Source: Pseudomonadota bacterium (GTDB lineage Bacteria; Pseudomonadota; Gammaproteobacteria; Steroidobacterales; Steroidobacteraceae). From it: a stretch of DNA of 64,000 nt. The notes beneath the pieces were generated by a model. It was given only the letters and a program-made list of their open reading frames with translations, was not told the origin of the DNA and made no database searches. Each line of letters begins with the position of its first letter. Positions within the stretch are counted from its first letter, which is position 1. Below are positions 34,810-45,030 of the stretch, piece after piece. A program made the translations under genes and the position numbers. The stretch covers positions 62,001 through 126,000 of the forward strand of contig JADIZR010000005.1 in assembly GCA_016704655.1 (NCBI GenBank), given 5' to 3'.

Positions 34810-36519
34810 TCAGGCACTGCGCGCCTGAGCAGCGGCAACCGCCGCGTCCCGCAGCTCGCGCCGCAGGATCTTGCCGACGTTGCTCTTCGGCAGCTCGTCC
34901 CGGAACTCGATGTACTTCGGCTTCTTGTAGCCGGTGAAGTTCTCCTTGCAGAACTCCATGAGCTGCTCGACGGTGAGCGCGGGATCCTTGCGCACGACGA
35001 ACACCTTGACCGCCTCGCCGGACCGCTCGTCGGGCACCCCGATCGCGGCGCACTCCACGACGCCAGGATGCGTCGTGATCACCTGCTCGATTTCGTTCGG
35101 GTACACGTTGAAGCCCGACACCAGGATCATGTCCTTCTTGCGGTCCACGATCCTGATGTAGCCGCGCTCGTCCATGATGCCGATGTCGCCCGACTTGAAG
35201 AACCCGTCGGGGGTCATCACCTTCGCGGTCTCGTCCGGACGGTTCCAGTAACCCGCCATCACCTGCGGGCCGCGAATCGCGATCTCGCCCGGCTGGCCGA
35301 GCGGCACGACCTGTCCCGCATCGTCGAGAATCTGGATCTCCGTGTTGGGGAACGGCAGGCCGATCGTGCCGTTGTATTCACGGTTGAGGATCGGATTGCA
35401 GGTGGCGACCGGCGACGTCTCCGACAGGCCGTAGCCCTCGATGATGGGCACGCCGGTGAGCGCCAGCCACTTCTCGCTCGTCGCCTTCTGCACGGCCATG
35501 CCGCCGCCGTTCGCAACACGCAGGCTCGCGAAATCGAGCTTGCGGAAGTCCTCGCTCCCGAGCAGCGCGTTGTAGAGCGTGTTGACGCCTGGCAGCACGT
35601 TGAACTTGTACTTGCCCAGCTCTTTGACGAAGCCTGCGATGTCCCGCGGATTGGGGACTAGCACGTTGAGCGTGCCGATGCGCATGCCAAAGAGACAGTT
35701 CACGACCAGCGCGAACACGTGATATAGCGGCAGCGCGCAGATGTAGACGAACTGGCTGGGCACCGGTCCGCGCGAAGTGTCCTGCAGCGCCGGCACGATC
35801 CAGGCTTCCATCTGCAGCACGTTGGCGACGAGGTTGCCGTGCGTAAGGGCTGCCCCCTTCGACACCCCTGTGGTCCCGCCCGTGTACTGCAGGAATGCGA
35901 TGTCCCGCTGCGTGACGGCGACGGGCTCGAGCTTGCGGCGCGCGCCGGCATCGAGCGTCTCGGTGAATTTGACGTGCCCTGGCAGCGAATACCCGGGCAC
36001 CAGCTTCTTCAGGCGGCGCACCGCGAAATCGACGATCGCGCTCTTCGGGAAACCAAGCATTTCGCCGAGGGAAGCAATGATGACCTTCTTGACCGCCGTG
36101 CGCGCGATCACCTGCTGCAGGGTCGCGGCGAAGTTCTCGAGGATCACGATCGCCTCGGCGCCGGAGTCCTTGAGCTGGTGCTCCAGCTCGCGCGGCGTGT
36201 ACAGCGGATTGACGTTGACGACGACATAGCCGGCGCGCAGCACACCCGCCACCGCGATCGGATACTGCACCACGTTCGGCATCATGATCGCGACGCGCGC
36301 GCCCCTGGCGAGGCCCTGCGACTGCAGCCAGGACGCGAAGGCCGCAGAGTAGCGATCGATTTCGCCGAAGGTGAAGAACCGGTCCATGTACGCGTACGCG
36401 TTGCGCGACGCGTGCTCGCGGAAGCCGTGGTCGATCAGGTCGACGAGCGAGGAGTACTGCGAGAGGTCGACGTCGTGCGGGACGCCGGGCGGATAGTGCT
36501 TGAGCCAGATTCTTTCCAT
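34810..36519 (-). CDS. fadD: Long-chain acyl-CoA synthetase
   Basis: 569 residues, normal for FadD-type adenylate-forming ligases that activate fatty acids with ATP and CoA. The AMP-binding motif YTGGTTGVSKGA lies near residue 217, VPIIEGYGLSETSPVA gives the adenine-binding segment, and DRKKDMILVSGFNVYPNEIE the C-terminal domain hinge. The ATG at 36519 follows an overlapping GTG at 36522, either could be used; GGGGGAAG is upstream. It is convergent with the dienoyl-CoA isomerase and precedes nothing else on its strand. Confidence 0.95.
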   Translation of the reverse strand: MERIWLKHYPPGVPHDVDLSQYSSLVDLIDHGFREHASRNAYAYMDRFFTFGEIDRYSAAFASWLQSQGLARGARVAIMMPNVVQYPIAVAGVLRAGYVVVNVNPLYTPRELEHQLKDSGAEAIVILENFAATLQQVIARTAVKKVIIASLGEMLGFPKSAIVDFAVRRLKKLVPGYSLPGHVKFTETLDAGARRKLEPVAVTQRDIAFLQYTGGTTGVSKGAALTHGNLVANVLQMEAWIVPALQDTSRGPVPSQFVYICALPLYHVFALVVNCLFGMRIGTLNVLVPNPRDIAGFVKELGKYKFNVLPGVNTLYNALLGSEDFRKLDFASLRVANGGGMAVQKATSEKWLALTGVPIIEGYGLSETSPVATCNPILNREYNGTIGLPFPNTEIQILDDAGQVVPLGQPGEIAIRGPQVMAGYWNRPDETAKVMTPDGFFKSGDIGIMDERGYIRIVDRKKDMILVSGFNVYPNEIEQVITTHPGVVECAAIGVPDERSGEAVKVFVVRKDPALTVEQLMEFCKENFTGYKKPKYIEFRDELPKSNVGKILRRELRDAAVAAAQARSA

Positions 36520-36555
36520 CACTGCTTCCCCCGAAGCTGACGATCGTCGGGACGG

Positions 36556-37472
36556 CTAAGTGCGGGGCCGCGCGACGATCGGTACGTTGCAAAGATCGAT
36601 GTAGCCGGCCGGCACGAGGTACCAGTCGTCGCGACGGTTGCGCCGCGCCTCGACCAGCTGGCGAAAACGTTCGGTGTCGGTGCGCAGGATTTCGAGGTTC
36701 TCGCGCTCCGCTACCGGTACGTCCGCCGCGACGAGAACACTCTTGATCGGCACGTACCGCTCGGCCGACTCGTAGAAACCCATCGGACCGGATCCGCGCG
36801 GCTGCGTGGCCAGGACTTCCATGCCTTTTACGACTCGCCCAACCAGCGCAATATTGCGATCGAGCTGGCGCGGAGCATGGCCCGTGACCACGTACAGTTC
36901 CGCGCCGCTGCCACTGTCGGCCTCGTTGCCACGGCCGGCACCTACCATCCCGTAACAATGGGCCAGCCATGCTTCGCCCTTGGCGGGGTCGCGCCCGACG
37001 GGGAAACCCTGGCTGAACCCGACCTCCGGGGCGTAGCCGTCGCGGTCCGGCAGCGGCTCGAAGGGCAGCGCATGAGTCATCTTGACCGTGAACTCAGGCG
37101 GCAGTTTATCGCGGGCCCTGCCCAGGCTGCGCTTGCCGTCCGGGTCGCCCCACTGCACGACGAAATTGTCCTGGGAACGAACGATGGCAAGGCCATCGAA
37201 ATATTTCCCGCGCGCGAGCGTGCGCAGATTGTCCGCGTGTTGCGGCGCGAAGGCGGGGGCGAGTTCGATCACCACCCGGCCCTGCGGCAGCTGCAGGTAC
37301 AGCGTGTTTTCGGGGTCCAGGGTGCGCCAATCGGCAGGCGTGGTCGCCGCCAGGACTTCGCTCATCGTGCGCTGGGGCGAACTCGGTGCGGGAGCCGCCT
37401 GTTCGGCTGCCAGGGCGGGGCAACAGCCAGCGCCAGCGCCATGCCAATGGCGCCACGCGGAACCTTTATCAT
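36556..37472 (-). CDS. Periplasmic cyclophilin-type peptidylprolyl isomerase, frameshifted
   Basis: About 305 residues after correction. The mature domain resembles the extended cyclophilin family (VVIELAPAFAPQHADNLRTL, FVVQWGDPDG, and AELYVVTGHAPRQLDRNIALVG). A signal peptide starts at 37472 (MIKVPRGAIGMALALAVA) and is out of frame with the main body; one missing C in the G/C runs at 37413-37420 restores LAAEQAAPAPSS. Without correction the body begins MSEVLA at 37365 and would lack a leader. The protein probably assists folding in the periplasm. It is upstream of fadD on the same strand, with 36 bp between. Confidence 0.85.
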
Positions 37473-37611
37473 GGCTGCTGCCGCTGGTCTCATAGGTGAA
37501 AATCTACAGGGTGCGGGGGACGAATCAAGCAGAGAATTCCGCAGGCAGGCTATGCTTTCAACAGGCTCGGGGCCCCTCGTCCCTGCCAATCCTCGAGAGG
37601 ACATTGCAGTC

Positions 37612-37947
37612 ATGCTCGTCAAGTTTTCGACCAGTTTCGGCCAGCTCCTGATGCAGGGTGAACCAGCGGTGGCGCTCATCAAGCTGGGTGGTCACTCGGG
37701 CACGGTCCCGAGCGCCGTGCTGGCGGCGGAGCTGCCGGGATTCCTGGGCAAACTGCAGGCTGGCCTCGAACTGCAGGGCGACCAGGAGTCGCCACCACCG
37801 CCGGTCAAGGAGCCGGGAGCTGGCTGGGAAGAGAAAGAGGAACCGCGCGAGCGGCCCATCAAGCTGCGCCTGCGTGCCGTGCCACTGCTCGACATGCTCG
37901 ACACGGCGATCCGGCAGCAGTCCGACCTGCTCTGGGAAAAGGCCTGA
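37612..37947 (+). CDS. DUF1840 family protein
   Basis: 111 residues, cytoplasmic. MLVKFSTSFGQLLMQGEPAV and KLGGHSGTVPSAVLAAELPGF match the DUF1840 signature, a small uncharacterised proteobacterial family. A Pro/Glu-rich linker (SPPPPVKEP) separates it from the conserved C-terminal helix (RAVPLLDMLDTAIRQQSDLLW). GAGAGG precedes the ATG. It is followed 9 bp later by a small membrane protein, suggesting one transcript. A long reading frame that extends upstream across the PPIase gene is spurious. Confidence 0.85.
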   Translation: MLVKFSTSFGQLLMQGEPAVALIKLGGHSGTVPSAVLAAELPGFLGKLQAGLELQGDQESPPPPVKEPGAGWEEKEEPRERPIKLRLRAVPLLDMLDTAIRQQSDLLWEKA

Positions 37948-37956
37948 GGCCACTGC

Positions 37957-38328
37957 ATGCTTCTCGCGGCCCTGCTCGCGCTGCCGGCGCTCGCCCTCCT
38001 CCTGCTCGCCGCGCACCTCGCCCATGCCGGCCTGATGCCGTTGGCGGCGCTCGCGATCCTGCTCGTGGGCCTGCTGGCCGTGCGGCGGCCCTGGGCCTCG
38101 CGGACGCTGCAGGTCATCCTCGCCGTCGCGGTAATCGAGTGGATCCTGACCACGGTGGGACTCGCGCAGCTGCGCCTGCGTCACGATGAACCCTATCTAC
38201 GGCTGGCCGCGATCCTGGGGTCGGTCAGCCTGTTCACAGCGCTCGCGGCCCTCGCGTTCCAGCACCCGGTCCTGCGTGCATATTTCCGGTTGCCCGCCAA
38301 ACCTGCAGCTGAGCCCGCTGCGCGCTGA
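37957..38328 (+). CDS. Small integral membrane protein, unknown
   Basis: 123 residues, nearly all hydrophobic with three or four predicted helices (residues ~1-22, 26-46, 50-68, 84-103) and a short Pro/Ala-rich cytoplasmic tail. Arg/Lys between helices favours a cytosolic loop. No family was recognised. It follows the DUF1840 gene at 9 bp and is 118 bp before the M3 peptidase. The sequence is Leu/Ala-dominated, which is common in this genome, so even the family assignment to a conserved group is not possible. Confidence 0.65.
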   Translation: MLLAALLALPALALLLLAAHLAHAGLMPLAALAILLVGLLAVRRPWASRTLQVILAVAVIEWILTTVGLAQLRLRHDEPYLRLAAILGSVSLFTALAALAFQHPVLRAYFRLPAKPAAEPAAR

Positions 38329-38446
38329 ACCGTGCCCGGTTTGCGGTGAAACGATCGCCGGCCCGGGTTGGGGTCGCCACTTCCGTCAGGTAACCTTGTG
38401 GACCCGTGCCCGGCACGACCCCCACTTCTCGAGGACCGACGCGTCT

Positions 38447-40608
38447 ATGAAGACCCTGCTGGCCACCGCTGGCGCCTTTGCGCTGCTCACCACCGCCATG
38501 ACGAACGCTGCCGACATGAAGCCCGCCGCCGACGCCGTATCCCCCTGCTTGCGCCCTGGGTCGGCCCGTACGGTGGCGTGCCGCCGTTCGACCAGGTCAA
38601 GGTCGTCGACCTGAAGCCGGGACTCGAAACCGGCATGGCCCAGCAGCTCGCCGAAATCGACCGCATCGCGAACGACCCGGCCGCACCGACCTTCGAGAAC
38701 ACGATCGCAGCGATGGAACGCGCCGGCCGCACGCTCGATCGCGTCGGCACGGTCTACGGCGTCTACAGCTCGACGCTGAACGACGAGGCCGTGCAGGCCG
38801 TCGAACGCGAGATGGCGCCGAAGCTGGCTGCGTTCAGCGACCAGATCACGCAGAACCCGCAGCTGTTCGAGCGCATCGCCAGGGTCTACGAGACGCGCGA
38901 GACGTCGGGACTCACCCCCGAGCAGCAGCGACTGACCTGGGTGTACTACACGAACTTCGTGCGTGCCGGCGCCAGGCTGGATGCGGCGGGCAAGAAGCGC
39001 ACGGCGGAGATCAACCAGGAACTCGCCCGGCTGTTCACGACTTTCGGCCAGAACGTGCTCAAGGACGAAAACGAAGGCGTGATCTACCTCGACAAGGAGT
39101 CCGATCTTGCCGGGCTGCCCCAGGGCGTGCGCGACGGCATGGCGCAGGGCGCGGAAGGCCGCGGCCAGAAGGGCAAGTGGGCGATCGCCAACACGCGCTC
39201 GAGCGTCGAGCCGTTCCTCACCTATGCGGATGATCGCGCGCTGCGGGAAAAGGCCTGGCGCATGTTCGTGAACCGCGGCGACAACGGCGGCGCAACCGAC
39301 AACAACGCGACCATCGCGCAGATCCTGCAGCTGCGGGCCGAGCGCGCGAAGCTGCTGGGCTTCCCGACGCACGCGCACTGGCGCCTCGAGAACACGATGG
39401 CGAAGACGCCCGAGCGGGCCATGGAGCTGATGGAAGCCGTGTGGACGCCTGCCGTCGCGCGCGTGCACGAGGAAGTCGCCGACATGCAGAAGATCGCCGA
39501 CGCCGACAAGGCGGGCATCAAGATCGAGCCGTGGGACTACCGCTACTACGCCGAAAAGGTGCGCAAGGCGAAGTACGACCTGGACGAGAGCGAGGTCACG
39601 CCGTACATGCAGCTCGAGAACCTGCGCGAAGGCATGTTCCACATGGCGAAGGAGCTGTTCGGCTTCAACTTCAAGCCGGTCGACGCGAGCAAGGTGCCGG
39701 TGTACCACCCCGACGTGCGCGTCTGGGAAGTGACCAATCCGAGGGGCGAGCTGGTAGGACTCTGGTATTTCGATCCTTACGCGCGCAAGGGCAAGCGCTC
39801 GGGTGCCTGGATGAACGCGTACCGCACCCAGGAGCGGTTCGACGGCGACGTCAAGACGATCGTCTCGAACAACTCGAACTTCGTGAAGGGCAAGCCCGGC
39901 GAGCCGGTCCTGATCAGCTGGGAAGACGCGAAGACGCTGTTCCACGAATTCGGGCATGCGCTGCACGGCTTGAGCTCGAACGTGAACTATCCGTCCGTGG
40001 CGGGCACCGCCGTCGCGCGTGACTACGTCGAGTTCCCGTCGCAGCTGCTCGAGCACTGGCTGTCGACGCCGGAGATCCTCAACCGCTATGCCCTGCACTA
40101 CCAGACCGGCAAACCGATCCCGGCTGAACTGGTGGCCAGGATCGATGCGGCCGAGAAGTTCAACCAGGGCTTCAAGACGGTGGAATACCTCTCGAGCGCG
40201 CTCGTCGACATGAAGCTGCACCTTGCGGGCGGCCAGAAGATCGACCCCGACAAGTTTGAGCGCGAGACGCTCGCTGCGCTCGGCATGCCCGCCGAGATCG
40301 TGATGCGCCACCGCACGCCGCAGTTCAACCACGTGTTCTCGGGCGACAGCTACTCCGCCGGCTACTACAGCTACCTGTGGTCGGACACGATCACGGCGGA
40401 CGCATGGGAAGCCTTCACCGAAGCGGGTGGCCCGTGGGACAAGGACGTGGCCAAGCGGCTGCGCGACAACGTCTTCGGCGTGGGCAACACGATCGACCCG
40501 GCAATCGCCTACCGCCAGTTCCGCGGTCGCGATCCGGGCATCGCAGCACTGATGCGCAAGCGCGGCTTTCCAGTGCCGCCGCCGGCTGCGCTTCCGACCA
40601 ACCCCTAA
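38447..40608 (+). CDS. dcp: Peptidyl-dipeptidase (M3 family, Dcp-like), frameshifted
   Basis: About 720 residues. The signal peptide (MKTLLATAGAFALLTTAMTNA) starts at 38447 in one frame, and the enzyme body follows in the next; adding one C to the run at 38541-38545 gives DAVSPLLAPWVGPYGGVP. The zinc site is intact: TLFHEFGHALHGLSS. The family removes C-terminal dipeptides; the leader suggests a periplasmic location, as for E. coli Dcp-related enzymes. The body matches Dcp over its length (NPQLFERIARVYE, QFNHVFSGDSYSAGYYSYLW). The stop is inside a CCCCTAA heptad. Confidence 0.92.
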
Positions 40609-40627
40609 CCCCTGCCCCCTTTGGCGT

Positions 40628-42700
40628 TCATTTCCGACCAGGCTGCGCCTGGTCGAGGATGAACGCGTACTCCTCCGCTACCTCGTGCAGATGCTCGAAC
40701 CGGCCCGACTTGCCGCCGTGGCCGGCCTCCATATTGACGCGCATCACCAGCAGCCGGTCGTCCGTCTTGAGACGCCGCAGCTTCGCGACCCACTTGGCGG
40801 GCTCGTAGTACTGCACCTGGCTGTCCCAGAGACCTGTCGTGACGTACAGCGCCGGATACTCCTGCGCAGTCACGTTGTCGTACGGCGAGTAACTGAGCAT
40901 GTAGTCGTAAAACGCGCGTTCGTTCGGGTCGCCCCACTCGTCGTACTCGTTGGTCGTCAGCGGAATGCTCTCGTCGAGCATAGTGGTCACGATGTCGACG
41001 AACGGCACGTGCGCGACGATGCCACGGTAAAGCCCGGGCGCCATGTTCGCAGCCGCTGCGACGAGCAAGCCCCCGGCGCTGCCACCGCGCGCAAAGACCC
41101 GCTTCGCATCTGCGTAACCCTCCGCGACCAGCCAGCGGGTTGCGTCGATGAAATCCTCGAACGAATGTTGCTTCTCGAGCAGCCTACCCGCATCGTACCA
41201 GCGGCGACCACGCTCCTGCCCTCCCCTTACCTGCGCAATCGCGTAGACGAAGCCGCGGTCGAGCAACGACAGCACACTCGACGAGAACAGCGGGTCGGAC
41301 GAGATGCCGTACGCCCCGTAGCCATACTGCAGGAGCGGCGCGCTGCCGTCGCGACGGAACAGGCTGCGACGGTAAACGATCGCGACGGGCACGCATTCGC
41401 CGTCCCGCGCGGGCACCCGCAGGTATTCGGTCTCGTACTGCGCAGGATCAAAGTCGCCAAGCACCGGCTCGCGCTTCAGCAACACCCGCTCGCCAGTCCG
41501 CGTGTCGTAGTCATACGTGGTGCGGGGCGTCGTCAGCGACGTGTACGTGTAGCGCACGATCTCGCTGTCCACCTCTTCGTTCGCATCCAGCGCCATACGG
41601 TACGCGGGCTCGTCCGAGTCGATGTGGAATTCACGCGCCCCGGCCCACGGCCGGATGCGGACCTTGCGCAGGCCCGCGACTCGCTCCTCGATCGCGAGAA
41701 AATTGTCGAACACGTCAAATCCCGCCACCAGCACGTCGTCCCGGTGCGCCACGAGTTCGCGCCAGCGTTCGCGTCGCCCGGTGTCCTCCGCCGAGGCCTC
41801 GAGCAGCCGGAAATTCACGGCCTGCCAGTTGCTGCGGATCACCCAGCGTTCGCCGACGTGGTCCACCGAATACTCGTGCCCGCGGTTGCGCGGCAGGAAC
41901 ACGTTGAAGACCAGCGCAGGATCGTCGAGGGGTGCGTAACGGACTTCGGTCGTGACGGTGCTGCTCGAATCGATCAGCAGGTACCGCCGGTCCTTCGTCA
42001 AGCCAACGGACGTGTAGAACGCCTCGTCAGACTCCTCGTGCACGACCGGGTCGTGCGCGGGATCGGTGCCCAGCTCGTGCACGCGCACGCGCAATCCCAG
42101 CAGCGTGACCGGGTCTTTTTCGACGTACAACACGCGACGGTTGTCTGCCGCCCAGACCACGCCTTCCTCGACGTCAGGCACGACATCGGGCAGCAGCTCA
42201 CCCGTCTCCAGCGACTTGAAGCGCAGCCTGTACTGGCGACGGCCCACGACGTCTTCGGTGAATGCGAGCAGGCGGTTGTCGTGGCTGACCTCGATCGAGC
42301 CGACGTCGTAATACTCGAGACCGCGCGCGTGCTCGCGCAGGTCGAGCAGAACCTGCTCGGGGCCGTCGGCACTGCCCGCGCGGCGGGCGTAGACGGGGTA
42401 TTCGTCGCCGGTGTCGTAGCGGTGCAGGTACCACCAGCCGTTGTCGCGGTACGGCACGCTCGAATCGTCCTGGCGGATGCGCCCGACGATCTCCCGGTAC
42501 AACTGGTCTTCGAGCGGCTTCCACGCCGCGGTCATCGCAACGCGGTAGGCGTCCTCGGCGTGCAGGTACTCGAGAACGTCGGGCGCCGTGCGCGTGTCGT
42601 CGCGCAGCCAGTAGTAGTCGTCAACCCGGACACCGTGCGGCGAATGGACCTCGTGTGGCCGGATCGCGGCAACCGGCGGCGAGAGCGGTCCCTGGTTCAT
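40628..42700 (-). CDS. ptrB: Oligopeptidase B (S9A)
   Basis: 690 residues, the usual length. The N-terminal beta-propeller (DDTRTAPDVLEYL...) covers the catalytic domain, with serine in ARGGSAGGLL, aspartate in GLWDSQVQYYEP and histidine in EAGHGGKSGRF. The protein cleaves peptides after basic residues in the cytoplasm; no signal peptide is present. ATG 42700 (MNQGPLSPP) is preferred over an upstream start because it precedes the conserved region. It starts 11 bp beyond the stop of the M48 gene, on the same strand, so the two may be co-transcribed. Confidence 0.93.
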   Translation of the reverse strand: MNQGPLSPPVAAIRPHEVHSPHGVRVDDYYWLRDDTRTAPDVLEYLHAEDAYRVAMTAAWKPLEDQLYREIVGRIRQDDSSVPYRDNGWWYLHRYDTGDEYPVYARRAGSADGPEQVLLDLREHARGLEYYDVGSIEVSHDNRLLAFTEDVVGRRQYRLRFKSLETGELLPDVVPDVEEGVVWAADNRRVLYVEKDPVTLLGLRVRVHELGTDPAHDPVVHEESDEAFYTSVGLTKDRRYLLIDSSSTVTTEVRYAPLDDPALVFNVFLPRNRGHEYSVDHVGERWVIRSNWQAVNFRLLEASAEDTGRRERWRELVAHRDDVLVAGFDVFDNFLAIEERVAGLRKVRIRPWAGAREFHIDSDEPAYRMALDANEEVDSEIVRYTYTSLTTPRTTYDYDTRTGERVLLKREPVLGDFDPAQYETEYLRVPARDGECVPVAIVYRRSLFRRDGSAPLLQYGYGAYGISSDPLFSSSVLSLLDRGFVYAIAQVRGGQERGRRWYDAGRLLEKQHSFEDFIDATRWLVAEGYADAKRVFARGGSAGGLLVAAAANMAPGLYRGIVAHVPFVDIVTTMLDESIPLTTNEYDEWGDPNERAFYDYMLSYSPYDNVTAQEYPALYVTTGLWDSQVQYYEPAKWVAKLRRLKTDDRLLVMRVNMEAGHGGKSGRFEHLHEVAEEYAFILDQAQPGRK

Positions 42701-42710
42701 GGGTAGCGGG

Positions 42711-43539
42711 TCAAACGCCCGCTGGCCCCATGCGCACCGGATACGTCGGACGCGCTCCCCCCGCCTGGTAGTACGGCAGCATCTTCGGCGCGAGCGCACC
42801 GAGGCGCTGCTGTCGCGTGGCATCGCTCGGGTGGGTGCTCAGGAATTCGGGCGGTGAGCTGCCGCCGACCTTCCCCATCTTCTGCCACAACGTGACGGCG
42901 GCGCGCGGGTCGTAGCCTGCACGGGCAGCGAGTTCGATGCCGATCTGGTCGGCTTCGTTTTCCGCCGTGCGGCTGTTCGGCAGCTTGATCGCGACGGTCG
43001 CAGCCAGCTGCAGTCATGGCCATCGCCTGGCCTGGATTGTCCGACAGGATGCCTGCCGCCAGGATGCCGGCATTGGCTGCCATCGCGGTCGACATGCGCT
43101 CTGCAGTGTGGTTTGCCAGCGCGTGCGCGATCTCGTGGCCCATGACCTGCGCGAGTTCGTCATCGGTCGGATCGACCTTCATGATCAGGCCCGTGTAGAG
43201 CGCCATGCGCCCGCCCGCCATGCACCAGGCGTTGACGGTCTTCGGATCGTCGATGACCTGCACGCTCCATTGCCACTTCGCGCTGTCGGGGCGCATCTTG
43301 ACGGCTTGTGCCACGAGTCGCTCGGTGATCACACTCACGCGCTTGAGTGTGCGCGGATCGGTGACGAGCTTGCCCTCTTTCTGGTACCTGCCCATCTCCT
43401 GCGCGTACGCCTGGCGCGACGAGCTGATCGCCGTCTCCTCCGATACGAGCATCAGCTGCTTGCGCCCAGTGGGGCTGGTCGCGCAGGCAGCGACGAGCAG
43501 CACGAGCGCAGCGGCGAACAATGACTTACGGCAGTTCAT
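42711..43539 (-). CDS. M48 metallopeptidase lipoprotein, frameshifted
   Basis: About 276 residues after correction. The signal peptide ends at LVAACAT, a lipobox with Cys19, so an outer-membrane or periplasmic lipoprotein is expected. The zinc motif is MGHEIAHALANHTAER. An insertion around 42997-43012 breaks the frame after AMAMTAA; afterwards the correct frame reads ATVAIKLPNSRTAENEADQIG, which contains the third zinc-ligand Glu. The family includes BepA/LoiP-like proteases that degrade misfolded outer-membrane proteins. The end is RMGPAGV, at 42711. Confidence 0.9.
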
Positions 43540-43695
43540 CCTGGAACCCTTACCTGCGGCACGAGGCTGGAATGGTGGTCGGGAACGGATAATGCCTCGC
43601 CGCGCGGCAGGTAGAAAGACCGTGCGGGTACAACACGGTTCGCAGTGAGGTAAGCTCAGCTTACGGCGCAGCCCGTTGCGCGCCTGGAGGCAGAG

Positions 43696-44523
43696 ATGTC
43701 GCGGCCAACCCATGCCCGATTGTCCGCCAGCGGCGTCGTCCTCCACGTGCGCCAGGCAGGAAGCGGCCCAGTCGTCCTGCTGCTGCACGGCTTCCCTGAT
43801 TCGGGCGAACTCTGGCATGACGTAACGCCAATGCTCGTGGCGGCGGGCTATCGCGTCATCGCGCCCGACCTGCGCGGTTTCGGTAGTTCCGATGCACCGG
43901 CGTCGGTAGGCGGCTACGCGCTGGGGCACGTCGTGGCGGATCTGCGCGTACTGATCGCACGACTCGCGGGCGACACGCCCGTGCGCGTGATCGGCCACGA
44001 CTGGGGCGCCGTCGCGGGCTGGTGCCTCGCGCTGGAACACCCACAGCTCGTTCGGTCGCAGGTTGCGCTTTCGGTCGGGCATCCCCGCCAGTACGCCGTG
44101 GCGGGGCTCGAGCAGAAGCTGAAGGGCCTCTACACCGTTGCCTGGCAGGTGCCGGGAGCTGCGGAACGTTGGCTCGCACAACGCGGCTACGCGGGACTGC
44201 GTGGCTGGGGGCGACAGCATCCGCGAATCGACGATTGCGTGAAGGACCTGTCGCGGCCGGGTCGCCTGACGGCCGGCCTCAACTGGTATCGCGCCAACCT
44301 GCGCCGCGTGCTGTTCGGGCCGTGGGAAAAATGCGCCGTGCCGACGCTCGGCGTCTGGAGCAGCGGCGATCACTTCCTCGCCGAAGACCAGATGCGGGAT
44401 TCGCACCAGCGCATGCAGGCGCCCTGGCGCTACGAGCGCATCGAACGCGCGGGACACTGGTTGCCGCTGGAGCAGCCGGACCGCGTCGCGGAACTCGCGC
44501 TGCAGTGGTTCGCGCAGCACTAG
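43696..44523 (+). CDS. Alpha/beta hydrolase, epoxide-hydrolase-like
   Basis: 275 residues. HGFPDSGELW forms the oxyanion region, DLRGFGSSD follows, and the nucleophile elbow GHDWGAVAG has Asp as nucleophile, as in epoxide hydrolases and haloalkane dehalogenases. The catalytic His is in AGHWLPLEQP. The N-terminus has no signal. GGAGG lies 6 nt before the ATG. The Asp nucleophile with the GHDWGA elbow favours an epoxide hydrolase over an esterase. A Gly-rich heptad repeat directly follows the stop. Confidence 0.88.
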   Translation: MSRPTHARLSASGVVLHVRQAGSGPVVLLLHGFPDSGELWHDVTPMLVAAGYRVIAPDLRGFGSSDAPASVGGYALGHVVADLRVLIARLAGDTPVRVIGHDWGAVAGWCLALEHPQLVRSQVALSVGHPRQYAVAGLEQKLKGLYTVAWQVPGAAERWLAQRGYAGLRGWGRQHPRIDDCVKDLSRPGRLTAGLNWYRANLRRVLFGPWEKCAVPTLGVWSSGDHFLAEDQMRDSHQRMQAPWRYERIERAGHWLPLEQPDRVAELALQWFAQH

Positions 44524-44528
44524 CGGAA

Positions 44529-44573
44529 GGGGTTAGGGGTTGGGGGTTGGGGGTTGGGGGTTGGGGGTTGGGG
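44529..44573. repeat. G-rich heptad array, G-quadruplex candidate
   Basis: Seven runs of four or five G spaced by TTA or TTG (GGGGTTA, GGGGTTG repeated) follow the hydrolase stop. Each run could join a four-stranded G-quadruplex. Single copies of the same heptad occur near three other stop codons (12820s, 40600s and 45490s). Confidence 0.9.
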
Positions 44574-44623
44574 AATAGCGGTTAGTCGGAAGAGCGGTGC
44601 GAACTTGCGATTCATCGGTTTGA

Positions 44624-44715
44624 CTCATTAATTAGCAGTGGCGCGTGCGCCTGCCCTGGTCGATGCAGGTGCCGACGACGTCGAGATCGCCAACCATCAC
44701 TTGGCGGCAAGGACT
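44624..44715 (+). pseudogene. higB toxin 3' remnant
   Basis: IN*QWRVRLPWS followed by DAGADDVEIANHH resembles the C-terminal third of HigB (family consensus IRINDQWRxCF...WTDxGPxDVEI). An in-frame stop replaces the Asp after IN, and the two parts are one base out of frame (around TGGTCGAT). No 5' part was found, so only a fragment of the RelE/HigB-fold toxin remains. It leads directly into higA. Confidence 0.55.
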
Positions 44716-45030
44716 ATGAACACCCCCCCCCCCCCCCGCGGCCGGCTGCGAGCACATCACACCCGGGGGAAGTCGGCGTTGGAGGAGTTCCTTACCCCTA
44801 TGGGTATTACTCGGTACCGACTGGCCAAGGAGATCGACGTACCGGCGCAGCGTATCAGCGAGATCGTCGCTGGAAGGCGTGCCATCACCGCCGATACCGA
44901 CTTGCGCCTGTGTCGGTTCTTTGGCTTGTCGAGCGGTTACTGGTTGCGTGCGCAGGTGGCACACGACACCGTCCTCCAGAGGAATCTTGCGGTAGTTGAA
45001 CGAGTTGGGCCGGTACTTGGGCGTGGTGCG
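44716..45030 (+). pseudogene. HigA-type antitoxin, disrupted
   Basis: LEEFLTPMGITRYRLAKEID, then RISEIVAGRRAITADTDLRL and RFFGLSSGYWLRAQVA, are highly typical of HigA (XRE-family HTH). Upstream, the conserved SHPGEV segment lies in a different frame, before an extra G in GTCGGCG, and a run of fifteen C (44723-44737) sits just after the ATG. Two compensating length errors would restore an intact N-terminus. The frame runs on beyond the usual HigA end without a stop. Together with the toxin remnant it looks like a decayed or badly sequenced higBA locus. Confidence 0.65.

Noticed and set aside
44529..44573. A chromosome end or telomere
   Set aside because: Genes continue on both sides and the repeat is short.
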